From the NCBI RefSeq assembly GCF_002929335.1, contig NZ_PJIL01000024.1, positions 1 to 56,125 on the forward strand: a stretch of 56,125 bases of DNA, written 5' to 3'. Numbering within the stretch: position 1 is the stretch's first letter; every line of letters starts with the position of its first letter. Source of the stretch: Arthrobacter sp. Y81. Its GTDB lineage: Bacteria > Actinomycetota > Actinomycetes > Actinomycetales > Micrococcaceae. Positions 24,303 through 32,955 of this stretch are shown here, piece by piece. The notes under the pieces are model-generated. The model searched no databases, was not told the DNA's origin, and saw only the letters and a program-made list of their open reading frames with translations. The translations under genes and the position numbers were made by a program.

Positions 24303-25250
24303 ATGAAGATGAAGCGCGTCCTGGCCATCGCAGCAGTCGCCGCGGCCACCCTGACAGCCGGAACCTCCGCTGTGGCCACCAACGGGCAAACCCCCAAGGG
24401 CCTGACGGCAGAAGCAAAGGCCTTCACTAAGGTGGATCGCAACACCCAGTGGGACCAGGTCCAGAAACTCAAGCTGGACTTCCCGGCCTTCCACCCGCAG
24501 GGCATGTCGCTGGTCGGCGACAAAATCTTCCTCAGCAGCGTCGAGATCCTCGAACCGACCGTGCGCTACCCCTCGCCCGTCGACGGCTACGACCGCAGTA
24601 CCGGCAAGGGCCGCGGCCACGTCTTCGTCATCGACCGGCAGGGAAAGCTGCTGAAAGACATTCGTCTGGGTGAGGACACGATCTACCACCCGGGCGGCAC
24701 GGACTTCGACGGCGAGAAGGTCTGGGTTCCCGTGGCCGAGTACCGGCCCAACAGCAGCTCCATCGTCTACACAATCGATCCAGACACCTACGAGGTCACG
24801 GAGCAGTTCCGTCAGGCGGACCACGTTGGCGGTGTTGTCGCCGACCGCAAGACCAACCGAATCAGCGGCGTCAGCTGGGGTTCCCGCAAGCTGTTCACCT
24901 GGAATGACCAAGGCAGGCTCCTGGGGACGCAGGCCAACCCGAGTCATTTCGTCGACTACCAGGACTGCGAGTACGCCGGAGCCGGGCACCAGCTCTGCTC
25001 GGGTGTTACCGGCCTCAAGACTGCTGACGGTAACCCGTTCGAGCTCGGCGGCCTCGCCCTGACCGACCTCACAGATGAAACGATTGTCCACGAGGTCCCG
25101 TTCCAGAAATTCTCCACCGCCGGGCACTCGATGACCCGCAACCCGGTTGCCCTCGAATCTGACGGCGGCGTGCTGCGCCTGTTCGCCGCCCCGGACGACG
25201 GCGAAGAAGTCGCTGGAACCGAACTCTTCGTGTTCGAAGCCCGCCCATGA
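24303..25250 (+). CDS. Secreted DUF6454 family protein
   Basis: A 315-residue exported protein. Residues 1-26 form a typical signal peptide (MKMKRVLAIAAVAAATLTAG) with a probable cleavage near SAVA-TNG. The mature part has repeated strand-rich segments (HPQGMSLVGDKIFLSS, GHVFVIDRQGKLLKDI, YHPGGTDFDGEKVWVP, DYQDCEYAG) that suggest a beta-propeller. This matches the family now called DUF6454. Its biochemical role is not known. GGAG lies 5 bp before the ATG. It is followed by a strong hairpin, so it is probably monocistronic. Confidence 0.75.
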   Translation: MKMKRVLAIAAVAAATLTAGTSAVATNGQTPKGLTAEAKAFTKVDRNTQWDQVQKLKLDFPAFHPQGMSLVGDKIFLSSVEILEPTVRYPSPVDGYDRSTGKGRGHVFVIDRQGKLLKDIRLGEDTIYHPGGTDFDGEKVWVPVAEYRPNSSSIVYTIDPDTYEVTEQFRQADHVGGVVADRKTNRISGVSWGSRKLFTWNDQGRLLGTQANPSHFVDYQDCEYAGAGHQLCSGVTGLKTADGNPFELGGLALTDLTDETIVHEVPFQKFSTAGHSMTRNPVALESDGGVLRLFAAPDDGEEVAGTELFVFEARP

Positions 25251-25315
25251 GCCGTAAAGAATCCGTGGCCCGCGTGAGGGGACCGGGCTCTTGGTCCCTG
25301 TCCGTAGGAAGGCAG

Positions 25316-25357
25316 CCTGAGGGGCAGCGCTTTTGACACCTAGTGCTGCCCCTCAGG
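25316..25357 (+). terminator. Perfect 13-bp stem-loop after the DUF6454 gene
   Basis: The arms CCTGAGGGGCAGC and GCTGCCCCTCAGG are perfectly complementary with a 16-base loop. A smaller GGGACC/GGTCCC hairpin precedes it at about 25279-25298. Confidence 0.7.
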
Positions 25358-25712
25358 GGCTTCCCCATGAGCAACGGCAGTGGAATGCGCAAACCTGACA
25401 GACGCCGCCATACGGGAAGAGTGAATTAGCTTTTCCGGTCGTCGGCGCCCAGGATGTCGTGATGGAAGGCGATGGCATCCACTGGCCGGGGTCCTCGAAC
25501 AGGATTGCGACCCCACGGGAATGGATTACGGTGTAGCGGGTCGGGCACGCGACCCAGGAATGGATCCCGGAATACTCCTCGACGAACAATCCGTCGCCGA
25601 GCAGACCCTGCTCGACACTACGGGCCAGCGCAACAACCTGGCCCAGGTCGTTCGCACAATCAATCGGATGACACCCGAACACTTCGGCGGCTATGTCATG
25701 TAGCCATCCCAC
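25353..25712 (-). CDS. Hypothetical protein, uncertain
   Basis: A 119-residue frame from a GTG. The first ~85 residues have a plausible amphipathic composition (DLGQVVALARSVEQGLLG, then GVAILFEDPGQW). The C-terminal part runs into the terminator hairpin and may be non-coding. A 60-residue frame on the opposite strand (25521-25703) is an equally possible alternative. No family is recognised. Confidence 0.25.
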   Translation of the reverse strand: MGWLHDIAAEVFGCHPIDCANDLGQVVALARSVEQGLLGDGLFVEEYSGIHSWVACPTRYTVIHSRGVAILFEDPGQWMPSPSITTSWAPTTGKANSLFPYGGVCQVCAFHCRCSWGSP

Positions 25713-25780
25713 CCGAGCGAAATGAATGGGTATGAAGAAAACGATCGCTCAGCCGTGCACCGCTCCCCCGGAACCTGCCC

Positions 25781-25789
25781 GGTCATGTC
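25781..25789 (+). repeat. GGTCATGTC short repeat, copy 1
   Basis: A 9-bp word, here followed by G, that recurs four times at 55.27-55.73 kb beside the second attachment-like site. It could be an arm-type integrase site; this is inference. Confidence 0.35.
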
Positions 25790-25940
25790 GTCCCGGCCGG
25801 ACGCTCCCATGAAGCATTAAGACAGCGGAAAGCCCCGACGCACGGGAGGAACCGGCCACAAGAAAGGCTACCGACAAACACGGCGTGACCGACACCCGTC
25901 AAAGCGATCTTCTCGGACAAGCGTGTACCCCGTCCACCAC

Positions 25941-25967
25941 GTCAGAGGCCCAAAAAGGGCCCCTGAC
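25941..25967 (-). terminator. Hairpin next to attachment-like repeat 1
   Basis: GTCAGAGGCCC and GGGCCCCTGAC pair with one mismatch around AAAAA. On the minus strand it follows the tRNA-like 3' end at 25977-26025, as a terminator would. Confidence 0.4.
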
Positions 25968-25976
25968 ATGGGAAAA

Positions 25977-26025
25977 CGTGCCCAAGGTGGGACTCGAACT
26001 GCATTCCCACCCCTGCAAACACTGG
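25977..26025 (-). repeat. 49-bp attachment-site-like direct repeat, copy 1 (tRNA 3' end)
   Basis: This differs from 55976-56024 at only two positions and has the same orientation. Read on the minus strand, its end contains TTCGAGTCCCACC followed by an acceptor-stem-like segment, the hallmark of a tRNA T-loop and 3' end. No matching 5' acceptor strand or anticodon arm precedes it, so it is not a functional tRNA. Such 3'-end duplications are left by tyrosine integrases that use tRNA genes as attachment sites. Confidence 0.6.
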
Positions 26026-26090
26026 CCTCCCCCGGAAACATCGCCAGTCGTAGCCAGTCCGGCCGATGTACGGCTGGATCCGAAGCCCAA

Positions 26091-26111
26091 GGTGTGCACA
26101 TTGTGCACACC
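26091..26111. repeat. Perfect 21-bp palindrome, copy A
   Basis: The arms GGTGTGCACA and TGTGCACACC flank a single T. A near-identical copy with one arm mismatch is at 55609-55629, near the other attachment-like repeat. It may be an operator or recombination site; its role is unknown. Confidence 0.5.
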
Positions 26112-26327
26112 CCCTCTATTGCCGACTTCAGCGCCCCATGCAGTCGACTCGAGCAAGACGATGACCAGGCCAGGCTCAACGACGCGGCTGGAAAGGTCAC
26201 CTCGCTGCCGGTGACACTTGGGCCGGCCTCACGGGCTAGCGGGTGAGGCGACCTGTAAATCCGTAGCTGAGAACACGCAGCATGTCCCACCGCGCCTTCC
26301 CGCAGTGGCAGGAACAGGGCTATGTAT

Positions 26328-26474
26328 TTATACGCGCGACCTGCCGCGAATGAAGTGGATGACCAAGACGACCACGGCGATTACCAAAAGTAGGTGAATT
26401 AAACCGCCGCCGATGTTGCCGAGCAGGCCGAGAAGCCAGAGAACTGCGATAACAATTGCTATCCAGAGCAACAT
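26328..26474 (-). CDS. Small membrane protein, lmo0937-like
   Basis: A 48-residue protein made of two hydrophobic helices (MLLWIAIVIAVLWLLGLLGN, then GLIHLLLVIAVVVLVIHFI) separated by IGGG and ending in a basic tail RGRSRV. This matches the lmo0937 family of short envelope proteins found in many Gram-positive bacteria, often linked to stress. AAAGGAG precedes the ATG. A similar two-helix protein is at 53569-53721 near the other end of the candidate island. Confidence 0.75.
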   Translation of the reverse strand: MLLWIAIVIAVLWLLGLLGNIGGGLIHLLLVIAVVVLVIHFIRGRSRV

Positions 26475-27136
26475 GAGAGTCTCCTTTGATTCCCACCGCG
26501 AAAGTCGTGTGGTATGTATCAACCTATTCCAGGAACGGGTAACTGGAAATGGTTAAACGCCAAGAAACATGGGACTATCCTGTCGGCCACCGGAAGCTTA
26601 CGCGGCAGCTTTGACATTCCTCCCATGACCCAAGCCTGTCTTGCGTAGTGGGCCAGCGGACCATGACTTCCGCCACTGTCACCGCGGCAAACCTGTATGG
26701 GCCCCGTCAGCCACAGTCCCCACCGCCACAAGTGCCTGGGTGACTTAATTGCCGGGCCTGCTCGGCCCGGTGCGATGAAACAGCCGGCTCCCGCTGGACC
26801 ATGGAGGCGCCGTTGCTTCACGTAATTGTGCAGACAACGCCTGCACTATTGGCCAAGCTATACGAGGTCGCCAGGCCGCAGCAGCACAACGTCCACGCCG
26901 ACACTCCCGGCTGAGCGGACACGCCGGTGGTTTCCGGTGGACAACCGGGCGGGACTTGTTCATTGGCCCCTGAGGCGCCCGGAACTGCCAGGGGACATAC
27001 TCGACATACTCTGTGCGGCCATCGGCGGGGCTGTTTCGCCGCTCCGGCGTGCCAGCACCGCGCACCCCACGAGGGATCACCCCGAGGATTCCCTGTGGGG
27101 GCGTGAGCAGGACGACGACTGGAATCGAGGTCGGGA
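26475..27136. other. Region without a recognisable gene
   Basis: About 660 bp between the small membrane protein gene and the TnsA-like remnant. Frames exist but show no domain or convincing start. It is probably degraded mobile-element DNA. Confidence 0.4.
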
Positions 27137-27322
27137 ATGGTCGCCCGACCATACGCACCAGAGAAAGATTTCCTGGTGCTTGCCGACTATGACGGGGACG
27201 TTGTCAGGATCGCGTCCCAGCCGTTTGCTGTGCTGTGGCCTAAAGGGACTGATAGTGCCCGCGGCCATGTGCCGGACTTCTTTCACTTTCGGCGTCGAGA
27301 TCACTTACAACGGGCGACCTGA
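27137..27322 (+). pseudogene. TnsA-like transposase endonuclease fragment
   Basis: A 61-residue fragment, MVARPYAPEKDFLVLADYDG followed by a VVRIASQPF segment and a HVPDFF motif. This is the N-terminal part of a TnsA-like endonuclease subunit of heteromeric (Tn7-like) transposases, where the FLVLADYDPDV and HxPDF elements belong to the nuclease fold. The usual next strand with the catalytic lysine is absent, because the frame diverges after RRRDH and stops. No TnsB or TnsC is seen in the window, so this is an inactive remnant. Confidence 0.55.
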
Positions 27323-27540
27323 CGGGCTGTACGCGGTCACGTGCCGCTCTTCTTCTGGAACCCAGACCGTTCGTTTCAACCCCAGCGTGCTACCGAATAG
27401 GGTTAAGGGTTTGGACTATCCGTGGTCTCGCGGCGCCGACGGGACGCCGCGAGGCCTGACACGTGAAGTGGGCGGGAACGAGGCACGAAACGCGCTGCGT
27501 CCTGGTGTGCGCATTTAGTGCGTCAAGGACTCAGCGCGCC

Positions 27541-27620
27541 TTCACCGGCGAGGACTCCCCCATGGCCAACCTCATGCTGTCGGTGATGAGCGCCGAATTG
27601 GAACGGGCAATTATTAGGGG
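27541..27620 (+). pseudogene. Serine resolvase/recombinase fragment
   Basis: About 26 codons reading FTGEDSPMANLMLSVM and then ELERAIIR. This is the conserved end of the resolvase catalytic domain, where intact proteins read FTG-DSPMA-LMLSVMGAFAEFERALI. The fragment has lost several residues between SVM and ELER, and nothing before or after matches. It is a relic of a Tn3-family resolvase or related recombinase. Confidence 0.6.
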
Positions 27621-28082
27621 CCCTGGCGCGGCAGCCGGTGCGGCGATGGTTGTGTGGGCACGTCAACGTGCCGGCGGCCTCATCGGGGGTGAATCCGCCC
27701 TCGACGGCAGGGCGACCGCATGGATTGATAACTGGGGTGTGAGCGGTGCGGGCGGAAGAGGCGAGCATCTTCTCCGGAACCTTAGGCCCAGTCGGCCACG
27801 ACGTGGAGGTTGATGCCGGCGATCGTGGGATCCATGCCGATCAGCCGGGCACCGACGCTCCGGTCACTGTTCTCCGGTCCGGAGGCCTTGAGCCCGGTGT
27901 CGGTTCGATGACAAGACGGGTACTGAATCCGTCTTGCTGCCGGGACTGGCTGCCCCTCATGTCATCAGATACATCCTTTCTGCGCCCGCCTCTGCTGCGA
28001 CTATCACCCCCGGGCGCCGGAGTGGACCTTCAAGGGCATGCACTCGGTTGCCTTGCCCATAAGAAGCAGCAACTACGTCTCC
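27621..28082. other. Region without a recognisable gene
   Basis: About 460 bp between the resolvase relic and the 3' end of the GAF regulator gene. I see no domain, repeat or clear hairpin. Confidence 0.4.
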
Positions 28083-29879
28083 TCAACGGTCAGGGCTTGC
28101 CTGAGCAACGTCGCCGACCGTTAGCGCAACCGCCAGCTCCATAGTGTCATTGGGGTGGGCGAGATCTTTATTGGTCAGAGTCTGGATGCGTCTAAGGCGC
28201 TGTTTAACTGTGTTCGGGTGTACCTGCAGAAGGCGAGCGGTGTCAGCACTAACTAGCCCGGTTGAAAAGTAGGTTCGAAGGGTTTGGACCAGCTCAGTTT
28301 TTCGCGAGCAGTCGTGGGCCCGCACCGGCCCGAGCGTGCGGTCTGCATACTGAAGCAACTGATTGGCGTCGTCGAGCTGCAGCAGTAAACCTACAAGGCC
28401 AAGCTCGGCCAGCGTGACCGACACATCGGACCGCCCCGTGAGTGCGAGCATGTCCAGGGCGCCAGCTACAGAACGGTAGGACCGAGTGTAAACATTCAGT
28501 TCTCGACAGGGCCCAAGTGAAACTGCTGTCGCGACGGCATCGGGACGACGTGAAGCGGCGAGTTTGCGGATTCTCTCGGCCAGATCCACCTCCGACATCG
28601 AATGAACAATAGAGGCAGGAACAAGAACGACAATCCGATCGTGGTGCACCGCGGATAAGGGACGCGGCCTCATCTGTTCAGTCCATGCGTTGATTCTGCG
28701 GAGGGCTTGTTGGAGGCCAGCATCCAGGTCGCTTTGCCCTACATGCGCCAGAGAAACACCGACCATAAAGTGTTCGACGGTCAAATCGTGCCCGAGCCTG
28801 TCTGCACGGGCTACTAACTTCGTCATCGCAGAGGGCTCCCCACTTAGAAGATCATTGAGGACTTCACCTTGGAGTCTCCACTGCGCCTCTTCAGCTGTAC
28901 GTATTCGTAGGATTTCGAGCGATGTGACCACTGCTGCATGTTCGACGGCGCGGCCATCGATCGCTGTCAATGGTTCAGGCCCGCTTGCAATCCAGATTCG
29001 AGCAACCTCGTTTTCATCAAGCAACACTGGGTGCCTCAAGAATTCGCTGGTTTCATCCTCACGCTTGTCAGCCCTGGTTCGATCGTCGGGAAATTTAGCG
29101 GCAGGATTTGAAGATCCGATCATGGTTCCCTGCATGTCTTCAATCAGGATGGCCCGTGAAATCAAAATCGAGAGGGCGGTGGCAATGCCGGGGACACCAG
29201 CTCCCCTAAGGGCAATTTCCGTCAGCTTTTGGTGGATGTCCTCGGACTTCTGCAGCAGGTCACGCTGGAGTTGAAGTTCTCGGTTTAGGAGAACAAGTTC
29301 CTCCAGCCGTGCAGCTTCGGCGGACCGCAGCCGGGCGGTGGTGAGTGCGATAGCAGCGTGGTCGGCGAGGACTGCGAGTAACGCTATTTCTTGGCGCCCG
29401 AACTCGTGAACACCAGCGCGGTAACAGTTCAATGTGCCAATAACGGTGTCCTGGGACTCCATCAAGGGGACAGAGATCATCGAGCGGTATCCCTGCTCCT
29501 TTGCAACTCCTCCCCAGGGCGCAAACTGCAGGTTGGCCTGGATATCGGCGATAGCGACAGGCCTTCCAGTTCGAAACGCCGTACTCGAGGGGGCTTCGGC
29601 GGAAACATCCTGCTGGAGGAGAACCGGGTGATCTGCATTGACGTGATCGATGTATTCCACAGAAAGTCCGCTCGATCCCTCAATGGTGAGCTTTCGGCCA
29701 GAGGCGTCGGGTAAAAGTACGCCGCAAAACTCGTAGCCCATCAGGGACCCAGCTGTCTCAGCAATGAGGTTGAGTACCTCTATGAGCGGCTTCCCTGTTG
29801 CAACGGTCTGAGTGATGATACGAACGCTGTCCAGCCATCGCCTGACCTCGAGCGAGCCCTCATTGCTTGCGCTGCTCAT
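28083..29879 (-). CDS. GAF-domain PucR/CdaR-type transcriptional regulator (paralogue 1)
   Basis: A 598-residue regulator. A GAF sensor covers about residues 25-185 (YEFCGVLLPDASG, GYRSMISVPL, IGTLNCYRAG). A coiled linker rich in Leu/Gln follows (about 190-230), then a middle domain, and a C-terminal PucR-type helix-turn-helix (SADTARLLQVHPNTVKQRLR, about residues 550-570). The ATG at 29879 has GAGGGAA just upstream; 29891 is an alternative. It is divergent from the ALDH gene across 168 bp. It shares architecture with the regulators at 40795 and 47145, so it probably controls this cluster in response to its aromatic substrate. Confidence 0.85.
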   Translation of the reverse strand: MSSASNEGSLEVRRWLDSVRIITQTVATGKPLIEVLNLIAETAGSLMGYEFCGVLLPDASGRKLTIEGSSGLSVEYIDHVNADHPVLLQQDVSAEAPSSTAFRTGRPVAIADIQANLQFAPWGGVAKEQGYRSMISVPLMESQDTVIGTLNCYRAGVHEFGRQEIALLAVLADHAAIALTTARLRSAEAARLEELVLLNRELQLQRDLLQKSEDIHQKLTEIALRGAGVPGIATALSILISRAILIEDMQGTMIGSSNPAAKFPDDRTRADKREDETSEFLRHPVLLDENEVARIWIASGPEPLTAIDGRAVEHAAVVTSLEILRIRTAEEAQWRLQGEVLNDLLSGEPSAMTKLVARADRLGHDLTVEHFMVGVSLAHVGQSDLDAGLQQALRRINAWTEQMRPRPLSAVHHDRIVVLVPASIVHSMSEVDLAERIRKLAASRRPDAVATAVSLGPCRELNVYTRSYRSVAGALDMLALTGRSDVSVTLAELGLVGLLLQLDDANQLLQYADRTLGPVRAHDCSRKTELVQTLRTYFSTGLVSADTARLLQVHPNTVKQRLRRIQTLTNKDLAHPNDTMELAVALTVGDVAQASPDR

Positions 29880-30047
29880 CGATTCCCTCATGGTCACACT
29901 GTACCGATGAGTGTCGGAAAAAACACTAAGAGGTAATAAGTATGTTCGGAGAGACATATTCGTGACGTGATCTGAATCGCATACTGGTAGTGATCTTCCC
30001 CGAATACATGGCAGCAGAGCTGCTGAAGACCATGAAACGAGAGAAAC

Positions 30048-31541
30048 ATGACTGAGCACTTTATGTTTATCGACGGCAAGGATGTTTCCGCCGACAGTGG
30101 TGCATCTTTGACCATCTCAAATCCGGCGACAGGCCGAGCGATCGCCACGGTACCTGACGGGGGTCGAGTCGATGTCGACAAGGCCGTGACCGCTGCTAGG
30201 ACAGCTTTCGAATCTGGTCCGTGGCCGCGTATGAGCCGGACGGAGCGAGCGAAGGTACTGCTCCGAGCGGCGGACGCCCTCGAAGTAGCCAGCGAGTCCT
30301 TGTTCACACTTGAGACACAAAATAACGGCCGTCCAATCACTGAGACCAGGGCGCAGCTGTCTCGGGTGCCGGAATGGTTCCGCTATAACGCGGCCTTGCT
30401 CGCTGCCCAACGGGAAGCTGTCCTTCCGAGCGACGGACCTTACCTGACCTACCAGAAGCGGACTCCCCTTGGAGTCTGCGGGATAATCACCCCCTTCAAC
30501 CACCCTGCGCTGATCCTCGCCAGAAGCCTTTCCGCTGCTTTGGCAACGGGAAACACTGTCGTCATCAAACCCTCCGAGCTCACCCCACTCACCACCCTTG
30601 CGATCGCCCGTATCATCACGGATGCTGGCGTCCCGGAAGGAGTGGTCAATGTTGTGACGGGGGGTCGGGAAGCCGGGATCGGACTAACCGAACACCCTGA
30701 CGTGGCCAAAATTACGCTGACGGGCGGTACCGAGGCTGGGCGGTCCGCTGCCGTAACCACGGCGGCGCGATTCGCACGCATTACAGCTGAACTAGGTGGC
30801 AAGACCCCGGTAATAGTATTTGGCGATTACGACCCGAAGGCTGCGGCCGAGGGAGCTGCCTTCGCCGCGTTTGTTGCGTCCGGGCAGTCGTGTGTCGCCG
30901 GCGCACGTTTCCTTGTACAGCGGGAACGGTACGACGAGTTTGTCTCCGCATTGGTCGCGAGGGCAAATGCAATCAGAATTGGTGATCCCGCTCAGCCCGA
31001 AACTCAAATCGGGCCGATGATCAGCGACCTGCAACGCCGCAAAGTTCTTGACTACATAGAAATCGGTCAGCAGGAGGGTGCCCGGCTCGCCGCAGGAGGC
31101 GGCATTCCGGACCTGCCGGACGATCTTCGCGATGGGTTCTTCCTGCAGCCCACAGTTTTCGCTGACGCATCCAACTCGATGCGCGTCGCCCAAGAGGAAA
31201 TCTTCGGCCCTGTCGCTGTCGTTGTCCCCTTCGACACAGAAGCGGAAGCCATTGAAATGGCCAACGACAACCGCTTCGGCTTAGGTGCCGCTGTCTGGAC
31301 CCGCGACCTGGCCCGCGGCCATCGTGTCGCGGCATCCATTGAGTCGGGCATGGTCTGGGTCAATGATCATCACCGTCTTGAACCGTCGCTGCCTTGGGGC
31401 GGCATTAAGGAATCCGGAACTGGAAAGGACGCCGGGACAGAGTCCTTTGACGACTTCACCTGGATAAAAACGATCGTGGTCCGCATCGCCGACTATGACG
31501 TCGACTGGTACGGGACCAACGCCCCCGAGCGACTCAACTGA
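30048..31541 (+). CDS. Aldehyde dehydrogenase
   Basis: A 497-residue NAD(P)-dependent aldehyde dehydrogenase of standard length. The Rossmann segment, the catalytic Glu in ELGGKTP (about residue 247) and the catalytic Cys in GQSCVAGAR (about residue 281) are all present. The N-terminal and C-terminal parts resemble betaine-aldehyde and semialdehyde dehydrogenases. It opens the second catabolic operon, divergent from the GAF regulator. It probably oxidises a ring-cleavage semialdehyde or an aromatic aldehyde. Confidence 0.85.
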   Translation: MTEHFMFIDGKDVSADSGASLTISNPATGRAIATVPDGGRVDVDKAVTAARTAFESGPWPRMSRTERAKVLLRAADALEVASESLFTLETQNNGRPITETRAQLSRVPEWFRYNAALLAAQREAVLPSDGPYLTYQKRTPLGVCGIITPFNHPALILARSLSAALATGNTVVIKPSELTPLTTLAIARIITDAGVPEGVVNVVTGGREAGIGLTEHPDVAKITLTGGTEAGRSAAVTTAARFARITAELGGKTPVIVFGDYDPKAAAEGAAFAAFVASGQSCVAGARFLVQRERYDEFVSALVARANAIRIGDPAQPETQIGPMISDLQRRKVLDYIEIGQQEGARLAAGGGIPDLPDDLRDGFFLQPTVFADASNSMRVAQEEIFGPVAVVVPFDTEAEAIEMANDNRFGLGAAVWTRDLARGHRVAASIESGMVWVNDHHRLEPSLPWGGIKESGTGKDAGTESFDDFTWIKTIVVRIADYDVDWYGTNAPERLN

Positions 31542-31560
31542 GTCACCGACCCCTTGACGA

Positions 31561-32955
31561 TTGGACAATAACGTGACACCAAATAGCGGACCCGCTGCTA
31601 GTCTCGGCTGGCGACAGCAGATCACCCGGGTGCAATGGCTAGTACTTTTTGGCACCACCATGGGATGGGCACTCGACGGATTCGCCGGCAGCCTCTACGC
31701 ACTGGTATTAGGGCCTGCGATGACAGACCTGCTGCCTCACTCCGGCATCGTCGTCAGCCCCGGTCAGATCGGAGTCTACGGTGGCCTGACCGTAGCCCTG
31801 TTCCTTGCCGGGTGGGCGACCGGCGGAATCCTTTTCGGTGTACTCGCCGACTACTTTGGTCGAGTCCGTGTACTCTCGATCGGCATCCTCACTTATGCCG
31901 TCTTCACAGCACTGGCGGCATTTGCCGACACATGGTGGCAGCTCGGCATTCTTCGATTCATTGCCGGTCTTGGATCCGGCGTTGAAGCGCCGGTTGGGGC
32001 AGCACTCGTTGCAGAAGTTTGGCGCAACAAGTACCGCGCCCGGGCCTGCGGTGTGATGATGTCTGGTTACGCAGCCGGCTTCTTCATGGCCGCATTGGCT
32101 TACGCTCTGCTCAGCGATCACGGATGGCGGTTCATGCTTGTCCTGGCAGTCGTCCCCGCATTCCTCGTGTGGTTCCTGCGCCGTTATGTTCCCGAACCTG
32201 AAGAAATCAAAACGGTCATCAAGGAGCGCAAGGAGCGCAAAGGTAAAGCCACAGGCCGACCAGAAGACCAATTCGTCCTACGCCGGCTCCTGTCACCGCC
32301 ACATCTGCGGGCAACACTCATCTGCACCGCCCTTGCCTCCGGCTCCCTGTTGGCATTCTGGAGCGTTTCGACGTGGTACCCCCAAATCATTCGTGACATG
32401 ACTCTCGCCGAATCGCTCTCCACTCAAGTGGGCAACCACCGCGTTGCAATCTCATCAATGCTGTTCAACGCCGGCGGAATCCTCGGGTATGCCTCATGGG
32501 GCTTCCTCGCTGACGCCATTGGACGGCGCAAAGCGTTCCTGGTCAGCTTCATAATTTCAGGGCTCAGCATTGCGTACCTCTTCCCGTTCGAACACCCCTA
32601 CACCACTTACTTGATCGTCATCCCCATCGTCGGGTTCGGACTGTTCGGAGCACTCTCCGGAAACTTCGTCTACGGCCCAGAAATGTTTTCGCCAAGTATG
32701 AGGGCGAGCGGGATTGCCTTGGCAAACAGCATCGGGCGGTATATCACCGCGGCCGGCCCGCTGGTCGCAGGCGTGATAGCTACGTCCTGGTTCGGCGGCA
32801 ACCTCGGCGTGGCGACAGCGGTGTTGGCCGCGACGGGAGTCATCGCCCTTATTGGCTTGTACTTCGCCCCTGAAACTCGCAACGCCGAACTCCCAACTGA
32901 TGCCCCATCCGACCTCTCCACCGACCCCGTTTCAATTGAAGGAGCGTCGAAATGA
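31561..32955 (+). CDS. MFS transporter, aromatic/organic acid type
   Basis: A 464-residue major facilitator with 12 predicted membrane segments. The loop-2/3 motif is present as DYFGRVR (about residue 100) and again as DAIGRRK after segment 8. A charged central loop with ERKERKGK separates the halves. The start is ambiguous: TTG at 31561 or GTG at 31573, neither with a strong Shine-Dalgarno sequence. Its stop overlaps the ATG of the FAD hydroxylase by 4 bp, so it is part of the operon. It probably imports the substrate. Confidence 0.82.
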   Translation: MDNNVTPNSGPAASLGWRQQITRVQWLVLFGTTMGWALDGFAGSLYALVLGPAMTDLLPHSGIVVSPGQIGVYGGLTVALFLAGWATGGILFGVLADYFGRVRVLSIGILTYAVFTALAAFADTWWQLGILRFIAGLGSGVEAPVGAALVAEVWRNKYRARACGVMMSGYAAGFFMAALAYALLSDHGWRFMLVLAVVPAFLVWFLRRYVPEPEEIKTVIKERKERKGKATGRPEDQFVLRRLLSPPHLRATLICTALASGSLLAFWSVSTWYPQIIRDMTLAESLSTQVGNHRVAISSMLFNAGGILGYASWGFLADAIGRRKAFLVSFIISGLSIAYLFPFEHPYTTYLIVIPIVGFGLFGALSGNFVYGPEMFSPSMRASGIALANSIGRYITAAGPLVAGVIATSWFGGNLGVATAVLAATGVIALIGLYFAPETRNAELPTDAPSDLSTDPVSIEGASK

